Below are positions 10,509 through 20,238 of a stretch of 64,000 nucleotides of DNA, in pieces. The first letter of the stretch is position 1, and each line of letters begins with the position of its first letter. The DNA is from a bacterium. Lineage in GTDB: Bacteria; Bacillota; Bacilli; Lactobacillales; Streptococcaceae. The notes under the pieces are model-generated. The model was not told the DNA's origin, did no database searches, and worked only from the letters and a program-made list of their open reading frames with translations. The translations under genes were made by a program, and so were the position numbers. The DNA lies in the NCBI GenBank assembly GCA_905221145.1, contig CAJNCA010000001.1:62001-126000 (forward strand), given 5' to 3'.

Positions 10509-10659
10509 ATACTCTTCGAAAATCTCTTCAAACCACGTCAGCGTCGCCTTACCGTATGTATGGTTACTGACTTCGTCAGTTCTATCTGCAACCTCAAAGC
10601 AGTGCTTTGAGCAACCTGCGGCTAGCTTACTAGTTTGCTCTTTGATTTTCATTGAGTAT
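10509..10659 (-). repeat. RUP-like intergenic repeat, copy 1
   Basis: A 151-base element starting ATACTCTTCGAAAATC and ending GATTTTCATTGAGTAT, i.e. with terminal inverted repeats of the ATACTC..GAAAATC type. Read on the minus strand it matches the other copy at 62680-62792 through most of its length but carries an extra internal segment (GTATGTATGGTTACTGACTTCG region). It resembles RUP, the IS630-related non-autonomous repeat of pneumococcus; that identification is from memory of the RUP ends. It sits immediately after glpF. Confidence 0.75.
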
Positions 10660-10681
10660 TAGAAAACAATTATTTTGATAG

Positions 10682-10710
10682 AGCTTGAGATGAAAATCTC
10701 AGGCTTTTTT
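10682..10710 (+). terminator. Intrinsic terminator downstream of glpF and the RUP repeat
   Basis: A 10-base-pair stem AGCTTGAGAT / ATCTCAGGCT with a GAAA tetraloop and a following T6 run. It is the first good plus-strand terminator after glpF. The bases right after it (TTTTCATTGAGTAT, to 10720) repeat the end of the RUP-like element. Confidence 0.8.
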
Positions 10711-10899
10711 CATTGAGTATAACTTCTTAGAGCTAGCTAACAACGATAATAATCTTTCCTTTAAAAAGTAGGAATAATAAAGGCAATAGCTTTTTCTTTT
10801 TCATGTGAAAAACTTCACTTTTGTTTTCTGCTATTTTATGCTAAAATATTAAAAATCAAATTGTAATTCCAAAGTTGGCAACTAAGATGGGAGTCTTAT

Positions 10900-12078
10900 A
10901 TGTCTAATTCATTTATCAAGTTGTTAGTCTTTCAATTGTTTGCAAATTTAGCAGATATTTTCTTTAGAGTAACAATCATTGCTAACATATATATTATTTC
11001 AAAATCAGTAATTGCCACATCACTAGTTCCTATTTTAATAGGGATATCCTCTTTTATTGCTAGTCTTTTAGTTCCTTTAGTTACTAAAAGGATAGCGCTA
11101 AATAGGGTTTTATCTTTATCCCAATTTGGAAAGACTATATTATTGTCGATGCTGGTAGGAATGTTTACCGTAATGCAATCAGTAGCGCCTTTGGTAATCT
11201 ATCTATTTGTTGTTGCGATTTCCATATTGGATGGTTTTGCAGCACCTGTTTCCTATGCTATTGTGCCACGTTATGCGACCGATTTGGGTAAGGCTAACTC
11301 AGCCTTGTCAATGACTGGTGAAGCTGTTCAATTGGTGGGTTGGGGATTAGGTGGACTCTTGTTTGCAACAATTGGTCTCTTACCTACCACGTTTATCATT
11401 TTAATCTTGTATATCATTTCTAGCTTTCTGATGTTATTTCTTCCTAAGGCTGAAGTGGAGGTGTTAGAGTCAGAAACTAATCTTGAAATTTTGCTCAAAG
11501 GTTGGAAGTTAGTTGCCAGAGATCCTAGATTAAGACTTTTTGTATCAGCAAATTTATTGGAAATTTTCTCAAATACGATTTGGGTTTCGTCTATCATACT
11601 TGTCTTTGTAACTGAGTTATTAAATAAAACGGAGAGTTACTGGGGATATTCTAATACAGCATACTCTATTGGGGTTATAATTAGTGGCTTAATTGCTTTT
11701 AGACTATCTGAAAAGTTTCTTGCTGCTAAATGGGAAAGTATTCTTTTTTCTCTTGTAGCCATGGCAATAGTGACACTGACTATTCTATTTTTTCCAAACG
11801 CACAGATGTTTTTAGTATTTTCAGCTTTAGTTGGTATGTTATCGCAACTAAAAGAAGTTCCTGAAAGTGTATTTCTTCAGGAAACAGTAGAGGAAAATAA
11901 CTTGGTTAATGTCTATTCCGTTCTTGAAGTGATTTCGACATTAGCATTTTCAGTATTTGTTTTGCTAATGAGCTATATTACTGAGAATGTTGGTATTAGC
12001 ATCAGTTTTTGGCTATCAGCAATTTGTCTGATGATAGAAGCTATTTTAATTTATATCAGACGAGATTATTTTAAATGA
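10900..12078 (+). CDS. MFS transporter, drug/macrolide-efflux-like
   Basis: A 392-residue membrane protein with about 12 hydrophobic segments, resembling the MFS_3 (MefA/MefE-like) branch: N-terminal FQLFANLADIFFRVTIIANIYIIS, mid-loop PRYATDLGKANSALSMTGEAVQLVGWGLGG, central cytoplasmic loop with KLVARDPRLRLFVSANLLEIFSN. The substrate is unknown. It is monocistronic: -10 box TAAAAT with upstream TGC at about 10839-10847, an inverted repeat GTGAA-n4-TTCAC at 10805-10818 that might be an operator, GGGAG ribosome site, and a terminator at 12110. Its base composition looks AT-richer than the flanking glp and dlt operons, which suggests an accessory gene. Confidence 0.75.
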   Translation: MSNSFIKLLVFQLFANLADIFFRVTIIANIYIISKSVIATSLVPILIGISSFIASLLVPLVTKRIALNRVLSLSQFGKTILLSMLVGMFTVMQSVAPLVIYLFVVAISILDGFAAPVSYAIVPRYATDLGKANSALSMTGEAVQLVGWGLGGLLFATIGLLPTTFIILILYIISSFLMLFLPKAEVEVLESETNLEILLKGWKLVARDPRLRLFVSANLLEIFSNTIWVSSIILVFVTELLNKTESYWGYSNTAYSIGVIISGLIAFRLSEKFLAAKWESILFSLVAMAIVTLTILFFPNAQMFLVFSALVGMLSQLKEVPESVFLQETVEENNLVNVYSVLEVISTLAFSVFVLLMSYITENVGISISFWLSAICLMIEAILIYIRRDYFK

Positions 12079-12109
12079 GAGACTAGTTAAAAAGTCTTGA
12101 AAAATTAGA

Positions 12110-12158
12110 AAAGCGCATAGTATCGGGTGTTGAAAAAACTTGATATTATGCGTTTTAT
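12110..12158 (+). terminator. Terminator-like hairpin, also a dispersed repeat (copy 1)
   Basis: The arms 12110-12128 and 12138-12156 pair over about 17 bases with G-T pairs and a bulge, around the loop GTTGAAAAA, and end in GCGTTTTATT. The same hairpin with substitutions recurs at 62603-62647. It terminates the MFS transcript. Between it and the dlt promoter (12159-12289) I see only AT-rich sequence. Confidence 0.7.
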
Positions 12159-12289
12159 TATGGGAAGATTTATTTTATTTTCTAATGAAATTGAGTTTTT
12201 GCCCAGCTTCACTCTATTTAAAATTTACATAGAAAAACCGCATAATCCTTAAAATAAGCTGAAATCTAGTGAAAATGTACGGTAAACAA

Positions 12290-12319
12290 TTGAAAAAATA
12301 CTATATAAAGTGGTACAAT
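12290..12319 (+). promoter_or_regulatory. dlt operon promoter
   Basis: TTGAAA (12290-12295), 18-base spacer, extended -10 TGGTACAAT with TACAAT at 12314-12319. It lies 72 bases upstream of dltX. No CiaR direct repeat (TTTAAG-n5-TTTAAG) was seen nearby. Confidence 0.7.
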
Positions 12320-12390
12320 GGTAGAAAAATAAGCTAGTAAGAATCACTCTTATTTTAGCGAAAAATTACAGAAATGAATGGTTTTTCTTG

Positions 12391-12522
12391 ATGAAACAGA
12401 GAAAAGAATTGTACCTCTTTCTTGGTCGGACAGCCTTGTATTTTCTTATCTTTCTAGGGCTGCTTTACTTCTTTAGCTATCTTGGTCAAGGTCAAGGAAG
12501 CTTTATCTATAATGAATTTTAA
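12391..12522 (+). CDS. dltX: DltX, small membrane subunit of D-alanylation system
   Basis: A 43-residue protein with one transmembrane helix (about residues 14-30) and the invariant C-terminal motif FIYNEF that defines DltX. DltX is encoded just before dltA in many Firmicutes and works with DltB/DltD in passing D-alanine to teichoic acids. The start at ATG 12391 is the only in-frame ATG, though it has no clear Shine-Dalgarno sequence. First gene of dltXABCD, 20 bases before dltA. Confidence 0.9.
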   Translation: MKQRKELYLFLGRTALYFLIFLGLLYFFSYLGQGQGSFIYNEF

Positions 12523-12542
12523 CTTGAAGGAGAACCCCTATT

Positions 12543-14093
12543 GTGTCAAACAAACCAATAGTAGATATGATTGAAACCATTGAGCATTTTGCTCAGACTC
12601 AGCCTAGCTATCCTGTCTATAATGTTTTGGGGCAGGAACATACTTATGGAGATTTAAAGGCTGATTCGGATAGTTTAGCTGCAGCCATTGACCAACTAGG
12701 CTTGCCTGAGAAGTCTCCTGTAGTCGTTTTTGGTGGCCAAGAATATGAAATGTTGGCAACTTTTGTAGCCTTGACTAAGTCAGGTCATGCCTACATTCCA
12801 ATTGACAGCCATTCAGCCTTGGAGCGTGTTTCGGCTATTTTAGAAGTGGCAGAGCCAAGCTTGATTATTGCCATTTCAGACTTTCCATTGGAGCAGGTTT
12901 CGACACCGATGATGACTCTAGCTCAGGTTCAAGAATCCTTTGCCCAAGGGAATAACTACGAAATCACGCATCCAGTCAAGGAAGATGATAATTACTACAT
13001 TATCTTTACTTCTGGTACAACTGGTAAGCCTAAGGGAGTGCAGATTTCCCATGATAACCTCCTCAGCTTTACCAACTGGATGATTACGGATAAGGAATTT
13101 GCGACGCCAAGTCGTCCGCAAATGCTGGCTCAGCCACCTTATTCTTTTGACCTGTCTGTCATGTACTGGGCTCCAACCTTGGCACTTGGTGGTACACTTT
13201 TCGCTCTTCCTTCAGCTATTACTCAGGACTTTAAGCAACTCTTTGCGACCATCTTTTCATTGCCAATCGCTATCTGGACATCAACACCATCCTTTGCGGA
13301 TATGGCCATGTTGTCTGAAGACTTCAACAGCGAGAAAATGACTGACATCACGCATTTCTACTTTGATGGGGAAGAATTGACAGTCAAAACAGCTCAAAAA
13401 CTGCGCGAGCGTTTCCCAAATGCCCGTATTATCAATGCCTACGGCCCAACAGAAGCGACAGTGGCCTTGTCAGCTGTTGCCGTGACAGACGAGATGTTAG
13501 CGACTCTCAAACGTCTTCCAATCGGCTATACCAAGGCCGACTCTCCAACCTTTATCATTGATGAGGAAGGCAATAAATTGCCAAATGGCGAACAGGGAGA
13601 AATCATTGTTTCTGGACCAGCCGTTTCAAAAGGTTATATGAACAATCCTGAAAAAACGGCAGAAGCCTTCTTTGAGTTTGAAGGTCTACCAGCCTACCAT
13701 ACAGGAGATGTGGGAACTATGACAGATGAAGGTTTGCTTCTCTACGGCGGACGCATGGACTTCCAGATTAAGTTCAACGGTTATCGCATTGAGTTAGAAG
13801 ATGTCTCTCAAAACCTCAATAAGTCTCGCTTTATCGAGTCTGCTGTTGCAGTTCCGCGCTATAACAAGGACCATAAGGTACAAAATCTACTGGCCTATGT
13901 CATCTTAAAAGACGGTGTTCGTGAGCAGTTTGAACGTGATATCGATATTACCAAGGCTATTAAGGAAGATTTGACAGATATCATGATGTCCTATATGATG
14001 CCGTCTAAATTCCTTTACCGAGACAGTTTGCCACTGACTCCAAATGGGAAGATTGACATTAAAGGATTGATTAACGAGGTGAATAAGAGATGA
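12543..14093 (+). CDS. dltA: D-alanine--D-alanyl carrier protein ligase
   Basis: An adenylation enzyme that activates D-Ala with ATP and loads it on the DltC phosphopantetheine arm in the cytoplasm. The 516-residue sequence has the ANL-family core motifs: [20 protein letters not shown] (P-loop), [38 protein letters not shown] and the catalytic Lys in [12 protein letters not shown] near the C-terminus. The start is GTG 12543 with AAGGAG at 12526-12531. The stop overlaps the dltB start (ATGA). Confidence 0.95.
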   Translation: MSNKPIVDMIETIEHFAQTQPSYPVYNVLGQEHTYGDLKADSDSLAAAIDQLGLPEKSPVVVFGGQEYEMLATFVALTKSGHAYIPIDSHSALERVSAILEVAEPSLIIAISDFPLEQVSTPMMTLAQVQESFAQGNNYEITHPVKEDDNYYIIFTSGTTGKPKGVQISHDNLLSFTNWMITDKEFATPSRPQMLAQPPYSFDLSVMYWAPTLALGGTLFALPSAITQDFKQLFATIFSLPIAIWTSTPSFADMAMLSEDFNSEKMTDITHFYFDGEELTVKTAQKLRERFPNARIINAYGPTEATVALSAVAVTDEMLATLKRLPIGYTKADSPTFIIDEEGNKLPNGEQGEIIVSGPAVSKGYMNNPEKTAEAFFEFEGLPAYHTGDVGTMTDEGLLLYGGRMDFQIKFNGYRIELEDVSQNLNKSRFIESAVAVPRYNKDHKVQNLLAYVILKDGVREQFERDIDITKAIKEDLTDIMMSYMMPSKFLYRDSLPLTPNGKIDIKGLINEVNKR

Positions 14094-15334
14094 TGGAGTT
14101 CTTTCAACAGCTTCCTCATTTAGAGCCATATGGCAATCCTCAGTATTTTGTCTATGTGATTGCTGCAACCTTACCTATCTTTATTGGCCTCTTTTTCAAG
14201 AAACGCTTTGCCTGGTATGAAGTGCTGGTTAGCCTCTTCTTTATCGCCACCATGCTGGTGGGTGGGAAGACCAATCAGTTGGCTGCCTTGGCTATTTACC
14301 TTTGCTGGGAAATATTGCTCGTACTTTTCTACAAGCATTATCGAAAAAGTAAGGATGGCAAGTGGGTCTTCTACCTAGTTAGCTTTCTATCCCTCCTTCC
14401 GATTATCTTTGTCAAGGTGCAGCCAGCTATCAATGGAACGCAGTCTTTGCTTGGATTTTTGGGGATTTCTTACCTGACCTTTCGTTCGGTTGGGATTATT
14501 ATCGAGCTGAGAGATGGAGTGATCAAGGATTTCACCCTCTGGGAATTCCTCCGTTTCCTTCTCTTCATGCCGACTTTTTCAAGTGGTCCAATAGATCGCT
14601 TTAAGCGTTTTAATGAAAATTATCAGACCATTCCTGAGCGGGATGAGTTGATGGATATGCTGGATGAATCTGTTCGCTATATCATGTGGGGATTTTTGTA
14701 CAAGTTTATCCTAGCTCATATTTTAGGAGAGACCTTACTCCCTCCTCTGAAGAATCTAGCCCTGCAGTCAGGTGGCTTCTTTAACCACTATGCCTTGGCA
14801 GTCATGTATACCTTTGGTCTGGAGCTTTTCTTTGACTTTGCAGGTTATTCTATGTTTGCCTTAGCCATTTCAAATTTGATGGGAATCCGTAGCCCGATCA
14901 ACTTTAATAAGCCCTTTTTATCAAGGGATTTGAAGGAATTTTGGAATCGTTGGCATATGAGTCTGTCCTTCTGGTTCCGTGACTTTGTCTTTATGCGAAT
15001 GGTCATGGTGTTGACTAGAAAGAAGGTCTTTAAAAATCGTAATGTAACCTCAAGTGTGGCCTACATTGTAAATATGCTGATTATGGGATTTTGGCATGGA
15101 GTAACTTGGTACTATATCGCCTATGGACTCTTTCATGGATTAGGCTTGGTCATTAATGATGCTTGGATTCGTAAGAAAAAAACACTCAATAAGGAACGGA
15201 AAAAAGCAGGGAAGCCTGCTCTACCTGAGAATCGCTGGATTCAGTTGCTTGGCATGGTTATCACCTTCCATGTCGTCATGCTGTCATTCTTAATCTTTTC
15301 TGGATTTTTGAATGATTTATGGTTTAAAAAATAA
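14090..15334 (+). CDS. dltB: D-alanyl transfer protein DltB (MBOAT acyltransferase)
   Basis: A 414-residue polytopic membrane protein of the MBOAT family that moves D-Ala from DltC across or at the membrane. Family features visible: [38 protein letters not shown] and the catalytic His region [22 protein letters not shown]. It overlaps dltA by 4 bases; ATG 14093 is the alternative start. Length is normal for DltB. Confidence 0.95.
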   Translation: MMEFFQQLPHLEPYGNPQYFVYVIAATLPIFIGLFFKKRFAWYEVLVSLFFIATMLVGGKTNQLAALAIYLCWEILLVLFYKHYRKSKDGKWVFYLVSFLSLLPIIFVKVQPAINGTQSLLGFLGISYLTFRSVGIIIELRDGVIKDFTLWEFLRFLLFMPTFSSGPIDRFKRFNENYQTIPERDELMDMLDESVRYIMWGFLYKFILAHILGETLLPPLKNLALQSGGFFNHYALAVMYTFGLELFFDFAGYSMFALAISNLMGIRSPINFNKPFLSRDLKEFWNRWHMSLSFWFRDFVFMRMVMVLTRKKVFKNRNVTSSVAYIVNMLIMGFWHGVTWYYIAYGLFHGLGLVINDAWIRKKKTLNKERKKAGKPALPENRWIQLLGMVITFHVVMLSFLIFSGFLNDLWFKK

Positions 15335-15344
15335 AAGGAAATAA

Positions 15345-16848
<1,504 letters not shown>

Positions 16849-16874
16849 ACGAATGACAAAATAATAAACGATTT

Positions 16875-16916
16875 AACTCTAAAGATTAGACAATCAGTCT
16901 GATTTTTAGGGTTTTT
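16875..16916 (+). terminator. Terminator after dltD
   Basis: A 17-base-pair stem (16875-16891 with 16897-16913, three G-T pairs, loop AATCA) followed by TTTCTTT. It ends the dlt transcript, so the following island is transcribed separately. Confidence 0.85.
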
Positions 16917-16997
16917 CTTTATCCTAATAAAAATGTGTATTTATAGATATTGGTGTTTAAAAAGCAGGAACTTCATCTGGCTAGAGAACTCATATAG

Positions 16998-17006
16998 TGG
17001 TATAAT
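16998..17006 (+). promoter_or_regulatory. Extended -10 promoter of the glycosylation island
   Basis: TGGTATAAT, an extended -10 box with no good -35 at 17 bases, 72 bases upstream of the first island gene. The region 16917-17077 holds no other visible feature. Confidence 0.6.
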
Positions 17007-17077
17007 TTAAGAAACAGAATGAAAATGGTTTTAGTATGGTTAGATTGATCGTTTTTGTATGAATATCGAGGGGAAAA

Positions 17078-18430
17078 ATGGATATAGATAGAACTCTTTC
17101 AGTACAGATTCAAGGTTTGTTGGTGTTTGAAAGTCCTCTTCATCATGATGAGCGTGGCTATTTTTTAGAGAACTGGCGTAAAAAAGATTTGGTTGCAAAT
17201 GGGGTACCAGAATCCTTCTTTCATCATAAACTTCAAAATAATGTGTCTGTCTCAAAGCAGGGGGTTATTAGAGGAATGCACTGTCAAGGCTATGAAAAGT
17301 TGATGACAGTAGCCTTTGGTAGCTTTAAAATGATTTTTATCGATCTACGAATAGATTCTCCAACTTACAAATCTGTAGATGTGATAGATGTCAAACCTGG
17401 TAGGGCTGTTTTTGTCCCTGGCGGAGTAGCCAATGGAGCACAGTCGTTAGTTAACAATGGGATATTGAATTATCTGGTTGCTGATTATTATGATCCACAT
17501 AAAAACTATTTAGGTATTACACCACTAGACAAAGATGCTCATTTGTCGTGGGATTCTCTTTTAAAACCAATCATTTCTGAAAAAGACCAAGCTGCTAAAT
17601 CTTTTAAAGAAGTTCTTGAACTAATTGAATCAAGCAAGAAGAAAGTTGCTTTAATTGGATCAAGAGGTGCAGTTGGGAAAGTTTTATTTGATACATTAAG
17701 TAAACTATCTGATATTGATTTAAGTTGTTTCAATAGAAATAATATTGAAGAAGCTTTGAAAGATTCTTATGATGTGGTGATTTGTACTGCTCCGTCATCA
17801 GAAAAATTATTGACTAATCTAGGTTTGAAAAACAATGACTTGGAAATCGATAAATTACTGAATGTCCTAAAAAAGATTCAAACAGGTCATATGATTTTAG
17901 TATCTACGAAGTCTGTATTTGATAGTGGTTCCAGATATAGTGCGATTCATCAAGAGATTTATAATGGCGTAATTGAAGCTCATCAAAATAAGAATACTAT
18001 TTATATTATGGACACCTTATATGGAAAAACACTGAAAAAGGGCTTTGTTCATGATTTGATTTCTAGACAATGGACCTATATTTCAAATGATATTGTTTTG
18101 GACAAGCCTGAGTTAGAAAAATATTATCAAAAAGTAAATGATCAGCTGTGGTCTCTAGTAGAGCCTCTTCCAAATGAATTATTAAGTACTTTAGAGCCAA
18201 TTTCTGATATTTATCCTGATGAAATGTGCTATCAAGTGACGGCAATAAATGATTTAGTTGATCATCTGGTGGCGAATTTAAATAGGATTGATGGAGTGAA
18301 ACTGGGGATCAATCAGTCTGAAATTTTTACAGGTAAACAAATTAAGAATTTAGTAAAAAATCCGGATGATTCCATTTTAGGACAATACTTTAAACAGCAA
18401 AAAGGAGATTCGAATCTTGAAAATTTATGA
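17078..18430 (+). CDS. Fused RmlC-like sugar epimerase and NAD(P)-binding (RmlD/reductase-like) protein
   Basis: A 450-residue two-domain protein. Residues about 5-165 are a cupin of the dTDP-4-dehydrorhamnose 3,5-epimerase type: HDERGYFLENWRKKDLV, VIRGMHCQGYEKLMTVAFG (His and Lys expected in the active site), VFVPGGVANGAQSLVNN and YLVADYYDP. Residues about 185-450 begin with a Rossmann motif (KKVALIGSRGAVGKVLFDTL) and have later VSTKSVFD and YGKTLKKGFVH, suggesting a sugar-nucleotide reductase, although the usual YxxxK is not obvious. Together with the RmlB-like enzyme two genes on, it could make a dTDP-6-deoxyhexose. The C-terminal half is visibly AT-rich. ATG 17078 with GAGGGG upstream. 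The exact sugar product is unknown. Confidence 0.7.
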   Translation: MDIDRTLSVQIQGLLVFESPLHHDERGYFLENWRKKDLVANGVPESFFHHKLQNNVSVSKQGVIRGMHCQGYEKLMTVAFGSFKMIFIDLRIDSPTYKSVDVIDVKPGRAVFVPGGVANGAQSLVNNGILNYLVADYYDPHKNYLGITPLDKDAHLSWDSLLKPIISEKDQAAKSFKEVLELIESSKKKVALIGSRGAVGKVLFDTLSKLSDIDLSCFNRNNIEEALKDSYDVVICTAPSSEKLLTNLGLKNNDLEIDKLLNVLKKIQTGHMILVSTKSVFDSGSRYSAIHQEIYNGVIEAHQNKNTIYIMDTLYGKTLKKGFVHDLISRQWTYISNDIVLDKPELEKYYQKVNDQLWSLVEPLPNELLSTLEPISDIYPDEMCYQVTAINDLVDHLVANLNRIDGVKLGINQSEIFTGKQIKNLVKNPDDSILGQYFKQQKGDSNLENL

Positions 18431-19190
18431 AAATAATAGAGGTTTTCAACTAGGAAATTTGCTCTATCTTCTCCTACAAGCGCATAGAGATCGGATGATG
18501 GGCTATGAGGAAAGTTATGTTTTACGAACAGGATATTTTCAGTTTGCCCAAACCTTTTTTCCAAAAACTGCTGCCTTATTTTCAAAAGCAAATGGTATCG
18601 AATTAGAAGATTTCGGTTATTTTCAAGAGGCAGGTGTTGACTATTCTTCAGAAGAATTGGACTCTTTTTGTAGAGAGTATTTGATTGAGCCAGTAGTTGC
18701 AGCTTCTACTCAATTTGAAGAGAAGAATGTGACAATTGCCATTAGGAGAACGGATTTTCTCAATGAACGAAATAGAAAAAATTACGGTTATAACTCTCAG
18801 TTGTATATCTGCTCTTGTTTAGACAAGATAGCAGACATTGAAGAGGCTGATTTTCAACATTTGACCATCAGAATTACTTCAGATGATGTTGCCTGGTGTC
18901 GTGAAGAATTGGTACCTTTTCTACATACTCAGTACCATTTTGAAAATCCGATTATAGTTGAGGAGCAGGATATTCAAGATAACTTTTTACAACTGTATAG
19001 CTGTAACAAGTATTTCATTTGCCCCAATTCGACCTATTGTTACTGGGTAGGCTATATTTTAAGACTGACCAAGCCTTTTGTAAAAGTGTTTGTTCCTGAT
19101 TTTAATACTCTGATTGAACAAAATGGAAAACAAATTGCGGATACAAGAGAATGGGAAGTTGTCAGTGTTGACCGTACTGGCTTTGAGTGA
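18417..19190 (+). CDS. Glycosyltransferase family 11-like (alpha-1,2-fucosyltransferase type)
   Basis: A 257-residue protein resembling GT11 enzymes. The nucleotide-sugar motif of the HxRRxDF kind appears as VTIAIRRTDFLN (about residues 103-114), and a downstream FICPNSTYCYWVGYILRL matches the SNSTFSWW-type motif of the family. It begins with TTG at 18417, supported by AAAGGAG 9 bases upstream, and overlaps the preceding gene by 14 bases, so they are translationally coupled. GT11 proteins transfer fucose or related 6-deoxyhexoses, which fits the deoxysugar enzymes on either side. The HxRR His is replaced by Ile-Ala-Ile, so the match is partial. Confidence 0.62.
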   Translation: MKIYENNRGFQLGNLLYLLLQAHRDRMMGYEESYVLRTGYFQFAQTFFPKTAALFSKANGIELEDFGYFQEAGVDYSSEELDSFCREYLIEPVVAASTQFEEKNVTIAIRRTDFLNERNRKNYGYNSQLYICSCLDKIADIEEADFQHLTIRITSDDVAWCREELVPFLHTQYHFENPIIVEEQDIQDNFLQLYSCNKYFICPNSTYCYWVGYILRLTKPFVKVFVPDFNTLIEQNGKQIADTREWEVVSVDRTGFE

Positions 19191-19211
19191 AATGTGTTAA
19201 AGGAAAAATAA

Positions 19212-20207
19212 ATGAACTATAAAAATATCGTTGTGACTGGTGGAGCTGGTTTCATTGGTTCAAATTTTGTTCGATACCTTAAAGAGACTTATAAGGGTAT
19301 TCAGATTACGATTTTGGATAATTTGACTTACGCCTCTTCTCTGAAAACTATCGAAGATTTGCTGGATGACGGAGTAGCCTTCCATAAACTGGATATCGCA
19401 AATGAGTTGGAATTAGGTAAATACATCGATGAAGGAGTTGATTTGATTGTTCATTTCGCAGCGGAATCTTTTAATGATAAGTCTTTGCACGATACGTCTG
19501 TTTTTGTGAAGAGTAATATCGTTGGGACGCACAATCTTTTAGAGTTAGCTAGGAAGTATGATATCCGTTTCCACCATATTTCAACAGATGAGGTTTACGG
19601 GGATTTTCCATTAGAAAGTAAGGATAAATTCACTGAAAAAACGCAGTATAATCCAAGTTCTCCTTATGCTGCTACAAAGGCCTCTGCAGATTTATTGGTA
19701 AAAGCTTGGGTTCGTTCTTTTGGTGTCAGGGCTACGATTTCAAACTGTTCAAATAATTATGGACCCTATCAAAATCCTGAAAAATTTATCCCAAGACAAA
19801 TCACCAATCTTTTAACTGGTCAGCAGGCAGTTCTATATGGAGCAGGACTGAATATTCGTGACTGGATTCATGTCAAAGACCATTGTCGAGCTATTGACAC
19901 CATTATTGATAAGGGTGTGATTGGTGAAACCTACTTGATTGGAGTAAATAATGAGCGCACGAATATCGAAGTTTTACAGAAAATCTTGTTGCAGTTAGGA
20001 AAATCTCAGGAAGATTTCAAGTATATAGCAGATAGACCAGGACACGACCTTCGTTATGGAATTGATGCTAGTAAGTTATATACTGAATTAGGTTTTACAC
20101 CTCTCTACGTGGATTTTGATAAAGGCTTAAAAGAAGTTATCCATTGGTATCAAGAACATGAAGATTGGTGGCAAGAGATGATTGCACAAAAGCAAGATGC
20201 TAAGTAA
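19212..20207 (+). CDS. dTDP-glucose 4,6-dehydratase-like NAD-dependent sugar dehydratase
   Basis: A 331-residue extended short-chain dehydrogenase of the RmlB type. Visible motifs: GGAGFIGSNFVRYL (NAD binding, residue about 10), HFAAESFNDKSLHD, HISTDEVYGDF (catalytic Thr-Asp-Glu) and SPYAATKASADLL (YxxxK), then NNYGPYQNPEKFIPRQI and the C-terminal RPGHDLRYGID. RmlB enzymes convert dTDP-glucose to the 4-keto-6-deoxy sugar. HFAAESFND replaces the commoner HLAAESHVD, so substrate or product may differ slightly. No rmlA homologue lies in the island, so the nucleotide sugar must come from the housekeeping pool. Confidence 0.82.
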   Translation: MNYKNIVVTGGAGFIGSNFVRYLKETYKGIQITILDNLTYASSLKTIEDLLDDGVAFHKLDIANELELGKYIDEGVDLIVHFAAESFNDKSLHDTSVFVKSNIVGTHNLLELARKYDIRFHHISTDEVYGDFPLESKDKFTEKTQYNPSSPYAATKASADLLVKAWVRSFGVRATISNCSNNYGPYQNPEKFIPRQITNLLTGQQAVLYGAGLNIRDWIHVKDHCRAIDTIIDKGVIGETYLIGVNNERTNIEVLQKILLQLGKSQEDFKYIADRPGHDLRYGIDASKLYTELGFTPLYVDFDKGLKEVIHWYQEHEDWWQEMIAQKQDAK

Positions 20208-20238
20208 GAGTTTGTAAGAATGTTATGAGGAGTTAAAT

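Noticed and set aside
12159..12300. CiaR box upstream of dlt
   Set aside because: Searched for TTTAAG-n5-TTTAAG; only single TTTAAA-like words, no direct repeat.
14090..14093. ATGA overlap dltA/dltB considered as programmed frameshift
   Set aside because: Ordinary translational coupling; both proteins are full length in their own frames.
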